Shown: positions 9,127 through 17,349 of the stretch, one piece after another
Numbering within the stretch: position 1 is the stretch's first letter
How the letters are laid out: each line of letters opens with the position of its first letter
Assembly: GCA_903825015.1 (NCBI GenBank)
Contig: CAIJYZ010000111.1
Span: forward strand, 1 to 35,913
From: an uncultured Actinomycetes bacterium
GTDB lineage: Bacteria; Actinomycetota; Actinomycetes; Nanopelagicales; Nanopelagicaceae
Direction of reading: 5' to 3'
Length of the DNA: 35,913 bases
Notes under the pieces: model-generated
What the model was told of the DNA's origin: nothing
Databases searched by the model: none
The model's input: the letters and a program-made list of their open reading frames with translations, nothing else
Program-made: the position numbers and the translations under genes

Positions 9127-9731
9127 TGACAAAACTACTTATTGTCGATGACCACGCAATTGTTAGAGAAGGATTAAAAAAAGCACTTTCCACCTATGGC
9201 TTTGATTCTATTCACGAAGCTGATTCGGTTGCATCTGCCCGTGCCGCCATTGCACAACTCAATCCTCAGGTCGTGACCATTGATATCAACCTTGGTGATG
9301 GCACGGGATTTGAACTTATAACTTGGATACGTTCAATTTCGAAAGAAATTGCCATCATTGTGCTGACACTTCACGATGATTCAAATAGTGTTTTGGCGGC
9401 TAAGAGAGCCGGGGCAAGCGCTTTTGTTTCAAAATCTGAACCGATCCCCCAGCTTCTTTTGGCAATTCAACAGTCATTGTTAGCGCCAATGAGTTTTAAT
9501 TCGCAACAAATAGCGCAGGGTTTCGATGAAGTATTCGCTCAATTAACACCAAGGGAGTTTGATTTAATTGCAGCTCTTGAGAAAGGTATGAGTACCCAAC
9601 AAATTGCTGAAACCTTATTTATAACTCAGGCTACTGTTAAGACTCATCTTGCATCCATTTACCGAAAGTTAGAAGTAACAAATAGAAGTGCAGCAGTTCA
9701 CATCGCAAAGAAACGCGGTTTAACCAGCTAG
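9123..9731 (+). CDS. LuxR/NarL-family DNA-binding response regulator
   Basis: 'LLIVDDHAIVREGLKKALS', 'VVTIDINLGDGTGFELI', C-terminal 'LTPREFDLIAALEKGMSTQQIAETLFITQATVKTHLASIYRKLEVTNRSAAV'. Confidence 0.95.
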   Translation: MMTKLLIVDDHAIVREGLKKALSTYGFDSIHEADSVASARAAIAQLNPQVVTIDINLGDGTGFELITWIRSISKEIAIIVLTLHDDSNSVLAAKRAGASAFVSKSEPIPQLLLAIQQSLLAPMSFNSQQIAQGFDEVFAQLTPREFDLIAALEKGMSTQQIAETLFITQATVKTHLASIYRKLEVTNRSAAVHIAKKRGLTS

Positions 9732-10859
9732 AAGTTGAGCAAACTTGTCTGCCCAGATTTCCCAACGCCACTCTTTAATGATCCATTCTCGACCGGCACT
9801 GCCCATCGATTCACGAAGTTGATCATCAAGTAAAAGTTCATTTATGCGAGCTGAAATCTCTTTGCAATCTTTACCATCTACAACAAAACCAGTTGTTCCC
9901 TGAAGGACCGCATCTGGTGCACCGCCTGAAGAGCCGGCCACGACCGGTAGTCCACATGCGCTTGCCTCGAGATAGACAATTCCTAGACCTTCAACTTCTA
10001 ATCCTGCAAATCTTGATCGAGATGGCATAGCGAAGATATCGCCGACACATATGTAGCGGGGTAAATCGGCATAATGAATTCGGCCGATGAATGAGACGTT
10101 TTCAGTCAGGCCATGCTTGCCAACCAGCGCTTCTAAATGCTGCCGGTATGGGCCTTGTCCAACTAAAAGTAAATGCGCATTAGGAACAGATTCCAAAATT
10201 AGAGGCATCGACTCAATTAGAAAGTCCTGACCCTTGCGATGGACTAATCGACCAACACTGACAATAACTTTCTTGTGAGTTAGTCCCAGAGATTGACGTA
10301 AAGCTGTTGCATCAACTGGCTTAAAGTGATTGACATCGATTCCTGGGGCAATCTTGCACATCGCCGCGGCATCTTTTTTTCTTAAGGCACTTGAGATTGC
10401 ATTGCGAGTGAATTTTCCTAAATAAGTTAGGGAATCGGTGGTTGCACCAATGCGGCGCATAATCAAGTTAAATGGAAATACTTTCGACCACCAGACTTCA
10501 TGACCGTGGGTTAATGCAACAATTCGTTGTACACCAGCTCTGCGCAATTTTGCTGACATCCAAGCAAGAGGCGCGGCTGCCCCGAAAGCTACAGTTGTAA
10601 CTGCTTTTTCACCGACTAATTTTGCAACCGCCGTATTGACCCGTGGTGTCGGCAGCAAAATCTTTGATTTATCTCGAATAACTTCGACTCCGTAATTCTC
10701 AAGCCAGTCTGCATCGTATTGAAAACTATCTTCCTGGCTCGATGTATAAACGATAATGCTCGAATGCGGAAGACGTTCTATTAAACCAATGATGAAGGTT
10801 TCGATGCCTCCGGCTCGTGGACCAAAATCATTGGTAACAAATAAAGTTTTATCAGAAAC
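9720..10859 (-). CDS. GT4 family glycosyltransferase (PimB-like); 5' end extended beyond the ORF track
   Basis: ORF track gives 9720..10658, but the frame stays open upstream and reads VSDKTLFVTNDFGPRAGGIETFIIGLIERLPHSSIIVYTSSQEDSFQYDADWLENYGVEVIRDKSKI-LLPTPR..., the expected GT4 N-terminus; C-terminal 'EASACGLPVVAGSSGGAPDAV'. No canonical start codon is available. Confidence 0.8.
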   Translation of the reverse strand, partial: VSDKTLFVTNDFGPRAGGIETFIIGLIERLPHSSIIVYTSSQEDSFQYDADWLENYGVEVIRDKSKILLPTPRVNTAVAKLVGEKAVTTVAFGAAAPLAWMSAKLRRAGVQRIVALTHGHEVWWSKVFPFNLIMRRIGATTDSLTYLGKFTRNAISSALRKKDAAAMCKIAPGIDVNHFKPVDATALRQSLGLTHKKVIVSVGRLVHRKGQDFLIESMPLILESVPNAHLLLVGQGPYRQHLEALVGKHGLTENVSFIGRIHYADLPRYICVGDIFAMPSRSRFAGLEVEGLGIVYLEASACGLPVVAGSSGGAPDAVLQGTTGFVVDGKDCKEISARINELLLDDQLRESMGSAGREWIIKEWRWEIWADKFAQLLAG

Positions 10860-11856
10860 GGCGCGCCCCCACTAATGGCTTGCTTCCTAATGAACCACTC
10901 GTTGTAACTTTGACTCGAGATCCAGAACGTGGGGCATGAACCATCTTCCCCCCACCGATATACATTCCAACGTGTGAAACGGGGTGCCCGAAAAATAAAA
11001 GATCTCCAGGCTTTAGAGATTTAAGTGAAACTTTCTTTCCCATCCGTGATTGCGCCGCCGATGAGTGTGGAAGCGAAACGCCTGCAGCTTGGTAAGCGCG
11101 CATCGTTAAGCCCGAACAATCCCAAGTAACTAATCCTGCTGCCCCGAATACGTAACGATCACCAATCTGCTTGAGGGCGTATTTAATTGCGATTCCAGCA
11201 CGACCAGATACACCTGTAAGTGCACGTGCTGCGGCCTGGGATGAAGCTTGGTCTGCATCTTCCTGCGCGGCAGCAAGTTTTGCCAAACGTTCGCGTTCGG
11301 CTTTTGTTAACTTCGATAAAAGTGCTTCGGCTTGGGCCAATTTTTCTTGAGCCATTGCTGATTGCGCTCTAAATTTCTTTTCAGCTGCGGCAACAAGTGA
11401 CATTTTGTCGTTAACGGTTAAAGTTGTTGCACTTAAACGCTGTTGTGCTGCTTGGTAGGTACGAAGCTGTAAAGATTTTCTACGGCTAATTGCATCAAGT
11501 GCTCCGGCCGAAGAGAGATATAAAGTTGGGTCAGAGGAAAATAGGAGTTCTAACGATTGACCTAAACCGCCTGCTTTGTACTGTTCAACTGCGATTGTTC
11601 CAAGAGATTTTTGAAGCGCAGAAAGGGTTTGACCTTGAACTGCGGCCTTTGCCTTGATTCCATTGAGTGTGCGAGTTAGCGCCGCTAACTTAACTTTGGC
11701 CTCCTGCGCACCTTCGGCAGCCGTTGTCGCCTCTTCTTCTAAGAGTTGAACCTTTGCTTGAACTTCTGCCAGGGATTGAGCGGCTTGGGCTGGAGTTGCC
11801 AATCCCGCGCAGATGGCTAGAGCCAAGAGCGCGCGAGGAAGAATGCGCCGGTACAT
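10852..11856 (-). CDS. NlpC/P60 (C40) peptidoglycan hydrolase with N-terminal coiled coil and signal peptide
   Basis: Signal-like 'RRILPRALLALAICAGLATPAQA', coiled coil, 'WDCSGLTMRAYQAAGVSLPHSSAAQ...GDLLFFGHPVSHVGMYIGGGKMVHAP'. Confidence 0.93.
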   Translation of the reverse strand: MYRRILPRALLALAICAGLATPAQAAQSLAEVQAKVQLLEEEATTAAEGAQEAKVKLAALTRTLNGIKAKAAVQGQTLSALQKSLGTIAVEQYKAGGLGQSLELLFSSDPTLYLSSAGALDAISRRKSLQLRTYQAAQQRLSATTLTVNDKMSLVAAAEKKFRAQSAMAQEKLAQAEALLSKLTKAERERLAKLAAAQEDADQASSQAAARALTGVSGRAGIAIKYALKQIGDRYVFGAAGLVTWDCSGLTMRAYQAAGVSLPHSSAAQSRMGKKVSLKSLKPGDLLFFGHPVSHVGMYIGGGKMVHAPRSGSRVKVTTSGSLGSKPLVGARRF

Positions 11857-11863
11857 GGGTTCA

Positions 11864-11869
11864 AGGCTA
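11864..11869 (-). promoter_or_regulatory. -10 box TAGCCT, leaderless geometry (7 nt to ATG 11856)
   Basis: TAGCCT-TGAACCC-ATG on the minus strand. Confidence 0.5.
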
Positions 11870-11949
11870 ACTAGGTTTTACACGTCAACTCAACTTTTAA
11901 GCGTGATTTGAGCCTGTGAAATAACTCTAAATCTGCGATAGTAGGTCAA

Positions 11950-12441
11950 ATGAGCACAGTTGCATCGTTAGTTGTCGGACGAGATGGATCGACTTCAAAA
12001 GGCAATAGCTCTAATGGTGTTTCATCAGATGCAGATCGCACCGCTTTCTTGGCACGGCGGCGCAAAGTGGATTGCATCCTCATCGGTGGAAACACCGCTC
12101 GTCACGAACCTTATAAGCAAACTCCGGTGCCATTAGTCATTGTCTCAAAGTCAAATATTAATCCTGTTGCAGGAAATGATTTGTCACATCTTTGGAATAT
12201 GTCACCAGCAGAAGCCCTTGTTAAAGCTAAATCACTCTTTGGAAAAAGAATACTTATCGAAGCAGGAACTTCAATAATCTTTGAACTTGTCAGCCTAGGA
12301 TTAATTGATCAAATGGATTTGAGCGTCACTCCAGTCACCGGCGGCGATCACCCCATTGATTGGCAAGAGCTCCTGAATAAATTCGCACACCATACTTTAG
12401 TTTCAGTGGATGGTACGGATTTTTATTCGGCACATAATTAA
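11950..12441 (+). CDS. RibD C-terminal/dihydrofolate reductase-like pyrimidine reductase family protein
   Basis: 'FLARRRKVDCILIGGNTARHEPY', 'KRILIEAGTSIIFELVSLGLIDQMDLSVTPV'. Confidence 0.75.
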   Translation: MSTVASLVVGRDGSTSKGNSSNGVSSDADRTAFLARRRKVDCILIGGNTARHEPYKQTPVPLVIVSKSNINPVAGNDLSHLWNMSPAEALVKAKSLFGKRILIEAGTSIIFELVSLGLIDQMDLSVTPVTGGDHPIDWQELLNKFAHHTLVSVDGTDFYSAHN

Positions 12442-13277
12442 AACGCAGAAATTAAAGCAACTCCTGCAACTGCTAGTGCGATTCCTACATATTGAATCTT
12501 CATTAATCGCTCGTGCAAGAACTTAAATGCTAGGACTGCAGTTGCTATTGGAAAAAGTGAACCAAGTACCATTGCTATAGAGACCAATCCCTTATTACAT
12601 GCCACACCTAGAAGAACATTGGCAAGAAAATCTGAAAACCCGATAAAAATCAGTGATGGAAATTCTTTCTTGGTAAAATTTCCGAGAGTGCGAAATTTGA
12701 ACGCGATACCAATGGTTACAAAAAAAGTAGCGGCGCGCATCGAAACCATTGTCATAACAGCACTTGATTGCGAGCCAATTGACATTGAAGTTAATGCAGT
12801 TCCAAATCCAAGTGCTGCGCCAAGTGCAAGTAGCAATGGCCTTAATGGCAAACCTTGCGATAGTTCGGGTCCACTGGCACAAAAGACCCCCACCAGTGCG
12901 AGCACAACTCCAATAGAGGTAATTGTTGAAAGCTTGTCTCCATTAAGTAATGCGTAAGTCAGTGGAACAACGGCACCCATTGAACTAATGGGTGAAACAA
13001 CACCCATGCGACCAGTGGACAATCCTGCATAGAGACAGAACAGACCAAAATAGCCAAGCAGGCCAGCAAAAATTCCTGGGATTAAATATCCACCATCGCC
13101 AAATGCATCAGATCTCCAAGCACCGGTCACAAACATTAAAACTAATCCAAATATCAATCCAAGAACTTGTGAAAATCCAAGAACAGCGATTGGCGCGTGC
13201 TTTTTACTTAATCGGCCACCTTCAAAATCAGAGGTCCCCCACAGCATGCTTGAAAGCAATGCAAGGAGTGAGGCCAT
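12438..13277 (-). CDS. EamA/DMT family transporter
   Basis: Ten-helix hydrophobic pattern, 'ALLSSMLWGTSDFEGGRLSKK' start, terminal 'FLHERLMKIQYVGIALAVAGVALI'. Confidence 0.88.
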   Translation of the reverse strand: MASLLALLSSMLWGTSDFEGGRLSKKHAPIAVLGFSQVLGLIFGLVLMFVTGAWRSDAFGDGGYLIPGIFAGLLGYFGLFCLYAGLSTGRMGVVSPISSMGAVVPLTYALLNGDKLSTITSIGVVLALVGVFCASGPELSQGLPLRPLLLALGAALGFGTALTSMSIGSQSSAVMTMVSMRAATFFVTIGIAFKFRTLGNFTKKEFPSLIFIGFSDFLANVLLGVACNKGLVSIAMVLGSLFPIATAVLAFKFLHERLMKIQYVGIALAVAGVALISAF

Positions 13278-13284
13278 ATGCGCA

Positions 13285-13290
13285 AGGTTA
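13285..13290 (-). promoter_or_regulatory. -10 box TAACCT, leaderless geometry (7 nt to ATG 13277)
   Basis: TAACCT-TGCGCAT-ATG on the minus strand. Confidence 0.5.
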
Positions 13291-13326
13291 CAGCCCCGCC
13301 TCCCATGAATAGGGCTCTTGCATGTT

Positions 13327-13332
13327 TATTCT
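13327..13332 (+). promoter_or_regulatory. -10 box TATTCT, leaderless geometry (6 nt to GTG 13339)
   Basis: TATTCT-TAAGCG-GTG. Confidence 0.5.
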
Positions 13333-13338
13333 TAAGCG

Positions 13339-13917
13339 GTGGATGCCAAGGCCTTTGATGAATTAATCAACAACCTTCGCACATTTACACCCCGCTCTGA
13401 AATTGTTTTAGAAGAAGTTCCAGCGCCGCAAAAATTAGCTACGTACTCCTTTGCATTTTCTGCCGATGTTAGCAATGGATTATTAGGCGATGATGAGGAT
13501 GAGATTGCATCTGGTCGTTTTGTATTGCTTCACGAACCTGGTGGTCAAGATACGTGGGAAGGTGAATTTCGGTGTGTGACATTTGTGCGCGCCGATGTAG
13601 ATCCCATCATGCAACAAGATCCATTACTTCCAGAAGTCGGTTGGAGTTGGTTTCTTGAAGCCTTAGAAACAGAAGAGTGTTCAATAGCGGCCCCTAGTGG
13701 CACAGTTACAAGGGTTTCTAGCGCATCTTTTGGAAAGTTGTCTCCACGCAACGATGAACCTGAAATCGAAATCCGAGCATCATGGACTCCCATAGTTGTT
13801 GATCCCTCAGATCTAATGACACACATTGCGGGTTGGTGTCGATTGATTGCTAATGTTGCAGGTCTTGAACCGATTCCTGAAGGAATATCTACTATTTCAT
13901 CAGCCAGACGTCGTTAA
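13339..13917 (+). CDS. DUF3000 domain-containing protein
   Basis: Pattern and position directly upstream of RNase D as in other actinobacteria; 'GRFVLLHEPGGQDTWEGEFRCVTFVRADVDPIMQQDPLLPEVGWSWFLEAL'. Confidence 0.85.
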   Translation: MDAKAFDELINNLRTFTPRSEIVLEEVPAPQKLATYSFAFSADVSNGLLGDDEDEIASGRFVLLHEPGGQDTWEGEFRCVTFVRADVDPIMQQDPLLPEVGWSWFLEALETEECSIAAPSGTVTRVSSASFGKLSPRNDEPEIEIRASWTPIVVDPSDLMTHIAGWCRLIANVAGLEPIPEGISTISSARRR

Positions 13918-13925
13918 GAAAATCC

Positions 13926-15221
13926 ATGTCAGAAGAGACCACTGCAGTCCCACTCCTTAGCCCTGCTGGCGGAACCCCGAAAATTATCGATACTGATTCA
14001 CAATTTAAAGATGCACTAAAGGAATTAGCACAAGGATCAGGACCATTTGCCGTCGACGCTGAACGCGCATCTGGTTTTCGTTATAGCGCGCGTGCATACC
14101 TCATTCAAGTAAAGCGAAATGGTGGCGGACTGCACCTAATTGATCCGATCCCCTTTGGGCCGGGCCATGCATTAATGAGTGAACTCAATGAGCTTCTAAA
14201 TACCGATGAAGTTATTCTTCACGCCAGCACCCAAGATCTTCCTTGTCTGCGAGAACTTGGAATCAATCCACAAAGATTATTTGATACTGAATTAGGTGGA
14301 CGAATTGCCGGTCTTCCTCGAGTGGGTCTTGGTCCGCTATTGGAATCTTTGATGGGTGTTTCTCTTGCTAAAGAACATAGCGCAGCCGACTGGTCGGTTC
14401 GGCCTCTGCCGCAAGAGTGGCTTACCTACGCTGCACTTGACGTTGAACTTCTCGTTGAATTGCGCGACAAAGTTGAATCGATTTTAAAGGAAGCAAAAAA
14501 AGATAAATGGGCTAAAGAAGAGTTCGCATCTATTCTCCTTGCTCCCCCTCCTCCCCCTCGAGTTGATCCATGGCGTAGAACTTCAGGAATGCATAAAGTA
14601 AAACGCCGCGATCAGTTAGCAATAATCCGTGAACTTTGGATCACTCGAGATGAAATCGCTAGACAACAAGATATTGCTGCAGGCAAACTTCTTAACGACT
14701 CTGCAATCGTTGAGATCTGCCTGAACCCGCCAACCAACAAGAAAGAGTTTAAAAAAACTTTGCGGCCACTGGGTTTGCGTGCACGTTGGATGGAAAATAT
14801 GAAAGTCTGGCTAGATGCAGTAGCTCGTGCGGTTGCTTTACCTGAAAGCCAATGGCCAGCGATGCGCACCAATGCCGACACCTTGCCTCCAATTAAATTA
14901 TGGCGCGATAAATTTCCTGAAAAGTACATTCCGCTCTCCCATGCTCGTGCCGCAATCGAATTAATCGCCAACGAGAATTCAATACCGATTGAAAACTTGA
15001 TGACCCCAGAACTCGTTCGCAGAATCTGTTGGTCTCCGCCAACTCCTTCAACCGTTGAACGATCCCCGCAAGTTGTCCGTGAATATCTACTTGCCCTCGG
15101 TGCGCGAAACTGGCAGATTGATCTAGTCGGTGAGGCAATTACTGATGCCCTCCTTGAAAAAGAGGCGCTACCCGTGCCTGAAATAGAAGCTGTGCCAGAA
15201 ACCACACCCGAAGAGGCCTGA
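13926..15221 (+). CDS. Ribonuclease D / HRDC domain-containing 3'-5' exonuclease
   Basis: 'FAVDAERASGFRYSARAYLIQVKR', 'ILHASTQDLPCLRELGINPQRLFDTELGGRIAG', 'HSAADWSVRPLPQEWLTYAALDVELLVELRD'. Confidence 0.93.
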   Translation: MSEETTAVPLLSPAGGTPKIIDTDSQFKDALKELAQGSGPFAVDAERASGFRYSARAYLIQVKRNGGGLHLIDPIPFGPGHALMSELNELLNTDEVILHASTQDLPCLRELGINPQRLFDTELGGRIAGLPRVGLGPLLESLMGVSLAKEHSAADWSVRPLPQEWLTYAALDVELLVELRDKVESILKEAKKDKWAKEEFASILLAPPPPPRVDPWRRTSGMHKVKRRDQLAIIRELWITRDEIARQQDIAAGKLLNDSAIVEICLNPPTNKKEFKKTLRPLGLRARWMENMKVWLDAVARAVALPESQWPAMRTNADTLPPIKLWRDKFPEKYIPLSHARAAIELIANENSIPIENLMTPELVRRICWSPPTPSTVERSPQVVREYLLALGARNWQIDLVGEAITDALLEKEALPVPEIEAVPETTPEEA

Positions 15222-15248
15222 TTTACGCAACATTAGAGTTGCGTAAAT
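15221..15248. repeat. Perfect inverted repeat ATTTACGCAAC-ATTAGA-GTTGCGTAAAT (11-6-11)
   Basis: Arms 15221-15231 and 15238-15248 are exact reverse complements; right arm contains the candidate -35 TTGCGT. Confidence 0.95.
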
Positions 15249-15267
15249 ACCCCCTACCCTCTAGATT
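15239..15267 (+). promoter_or_regulatory. Promoter of FTR1: TTGCGT (15239-15244)-N17-TAGATT (15262-15267), 7 nt to ATG 15275
   Basis: Both hexamers with 17-bp spacing and leaderless geometry read directly. Confidence 0.6.
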
Positions 15268-15274
15268 TTTACCC

Positions 15275-16093
15275 ATGGTGAGCACATTTATCATCGCCCT
15301 GCGCGAAGGCCTTGAGGCCTCGCTCATTGTTGGGATTTTGGTTGCTTACATCATCAAAAGTGATCGCCGAGCCCTCCTAGCGCCTTTGTGGAGCGGTGTA
15401 ATCGCCGCTGTTGCACTCAGTCTTGGTCTTGGCCTAATACTTTCTAGAACATCTGGCGGAATGAGCGAACACTCCACTGCCTTATTTGCTGGCACGACCT
15501 CACTTCTGGCCGTCGCCCTGGTTACTTGGATGGTTTTCTGGATGAAACGCTCGGCCCGCTTTCTCAGGTCAGAGCTGCACGGAAAGGTTGATTCCGCTTC
15601 ACTAACAGGACCTGTAGCTCTTGCAGCTGCAGCGTTTCTGGCCGTTATTCGCGAAGGCTTAGAGACTGCATTATTTATTTACTCAAACTTTAGAACCGTT
15701 GCCGATACAAAAAGCTCTTTGATTGGCTTAACCCTGGGCTTTCTAATCGCCATCTCTTTGGGATACCTCATTTACAAATCCTCAATTAACCTAAATCTGA
15801 GCAAGTTCTTCAAGTACACCGGAGTTGCCTTGATCATCGTTGCCGCCGGTGTTCTCACATATGCAGTTCATGAATTTCAAGAACTGGGTTGGTTGCCCGG
15901 GGCTAATGCCTATGCCTGGGATTTAACATCTTCTATCCCAAATGACTCCGTAACAAGTGCAGCTCTTGGCGGAACTGTTGGATTCGATACAACTACCTCA
16001 TGGCTACAGCTAGGAATCTGGGCGCTCTATCTAGTCGCAGTGCTTATTCCTTACCTTTCAAAGCCACGCGCACGCCAACTCACACCTGCCTAA
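15275..16093 (+). CDS. FTR1 family iron permease
   Basis: Two REGLE motifs ('ALREGLEASLIVGILVAYI', 'VIREGLETALFIY'), seven-helix pattern; start revised from TTG 15239 to ATG 15275. Confidence 0.9.
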   Translation: MVSTFIIALREGLEASLIVGILVAYIIKSDRRALLAPLWSGVIAAVALSLGLGLILSRTSGGMSEHSTALFAGTTSLLAVALVTWMVFWMKRSARFLRSELHGKVDSASLTGPVALAAAAFLAVIREGLETALFIYSNFRTVADTKSSLIGLTLGFLIAISLGYLIYKSSINLNLSKFFKYTGVALIIVAAGVLTYAVHEFQELGWLPGANAYAWDLTSSIPNDSVTSAALGGTVGFDTTTSWLQLGIWALYLVAVLIPYLSKPRARQLTPA

Positions 16094-16109
16094 TCGCTGT
16101 CACAATCTC

Positions 16110-16123
16110 TTACTGGCGAGTAA
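16110..16123. promoter_or_regulatory. Candidate operator TTACT-GGCG-AGTAA upstream of the fadA-fadB pair
   Basis: 5-4-5 perfect inverted repeat 35 bp upstream of the thiolase ATG. Confidence 0.4.
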
Positions 16124-16158
16124 CATAACCGCTACACCAGCCTCAGTAAAGGATCACT

Positions 16159-17349
16159 ATGTCCCGCTCAGTTGTCTTAGTCGATGCCGTTCGTACGCCT
16201 TTTGGAAAATCGGGAGGTATGTATTCAGGTACCCGCGCCGATGATCTTATTGTCCGTGCAATTAGAGGACTGCTAGATCGAAATCCATTAGTTGAGCACA
16301 GCACAATCGATGATGTTGCAATCGCTGCAGCGACACAAACTGGTGATCAAGGTATGAATATTGGCCGTAGTGCAACTTTGCTGGCGGGTTTACCCAACAC
16401 GGTTCCAGGATATTCAATAGATCGCTGGTGCGCTGGTGCTTTGACTGCGGTAACAACGGTTGCAGGTGCAATTGCATTTGGTTCAAATGAGATTGCGATC
16501 GCTGGTGGTGTCGAGCACATGGGAAATCACCCAATTGGCGAAGGACTTGATCCCAACCCACGTTTCTTAGCTGAGAAGATTGTTGAGCAAGATGCACTTG
16601 CAATGGGTGCGACAGCTGAACGCTTGCATGATCGTTTTCCAACTATTACTAAAACCCGCGCAGATGCGTACGCACTTAACTCACAACTTAAAACCGCTAA
16701 AGCTTATGCAGCCGGTTTAATTCAAAGAGATTTAATTCCAATGGCAGCTCGCAACGCCGAACTTGGTTGGACCATTGCAACAGTTGATGAGCCACCTCGC
16801 CCCCAAACAACTCTTGAAGGTTTAGCTGGATTAAAAACTCCATTTAGACCAGCTGGTCGTGTAACTGCAGGTAACTCATCAGGATTAAACGACGGCGCAA
16901 CTGCAGCACTTCTTGCCAGTGAAGATAAAGCTAAAGAGTTGGGCCTAACTATTAAAGCCCGTTTAGTTTCATTTGCATTTGCAGGTGTCGAACCAGAAGT
17001 TATGGGATTCGGTCCGGTGCCTTCAACGATAAAAGCTTTAAAGCAAGCTGGTTTAACAATTGAAGATATTGGTCTCTTTGAAATTAATGAGGCCTTTGCA
17101 GTACAGGTAATTGCTTTTCTTGAGCACTTTGGAATCGCCGATGATGATGTACGCGTCAATCCTTTCGGTGGCGCAATTGCAGTGGGACATCCACTCGCAT
17201 CCTCTGGTGTTCGTCTAATGCTCAACCTCGCTCGCTCTTTTGAAGATCATCCAGAAGTGCGTTACGGATTAACAACGATGTGTATAGGCCTAGGAATGGG
17301 CGGATCAGTTATTTGGGAAAACCCACACTTTAATGGTCAGGTGAAATAA
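16159..17349 (+). CDS. fadA: Acetyl-CoA acyltransferase (thiolase)
   Basis: 'DRWCAGALTAVTTVAGAIA', 'NEAFAVQVIAF', 'NPFGGAIAVGHPLASSG', 'GLTTMCIGLGMGGSVIWE'. Confidence 0.95.
   Translation: MSRSVVLVDAVRTPFGKSGGMYSGTRADDLIVRAIRGLLDRNPLVEHSTIDDVAIAAATQTGDQGMNIGRSATLLAGLPNTVPGYSIDRWCAGALTAVTTVAGAIAFGSNEIAIAGGVEHMGNHPIGEGLDPNPRFLAEKIVEQDALAMGATAERLHDRFPTITKTRADAYALNSQLKTAKAYAAGLIQRDLIPMAARNAELGWTIATVDEPPRPQTTLEGLAGLKTPFRPAGRVTAGNSSGLNDGATAALLASEDKAKELGLTIKARLVSFAFAGVEPEVMGFGPVPSTIKALKQAGLTIEDIGLFEINEAFAVQVIAFLEHFGIADDDVRVNPFGGAIAVGHPLASSGVRLMLNLARSFEDHPEVRYGLTTMCIGLGMGGSVIWENPHFNGQVK

Noticed and set aside
14540-14570. C-rich run (ctccccctcctccccctc) in RNase D
   Set aside because: Encodes a polyproline linker (APPPPPR) between domains; ordinary coding low complexity
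14612-15205. 197 aa minus-strand ORF opposite RNase D
   Set aside because: Low-complexity Ser/Arg-rich shadow ORF antisense to a conserved exonuclease
15239-15274. TTG start of FTR1 at 15239 from the ORF track
   Set aside because: It lies in the inverted repeat/-35 region; ATG 15275 has a leaderless -10 and begins the conserved transmembrane segment
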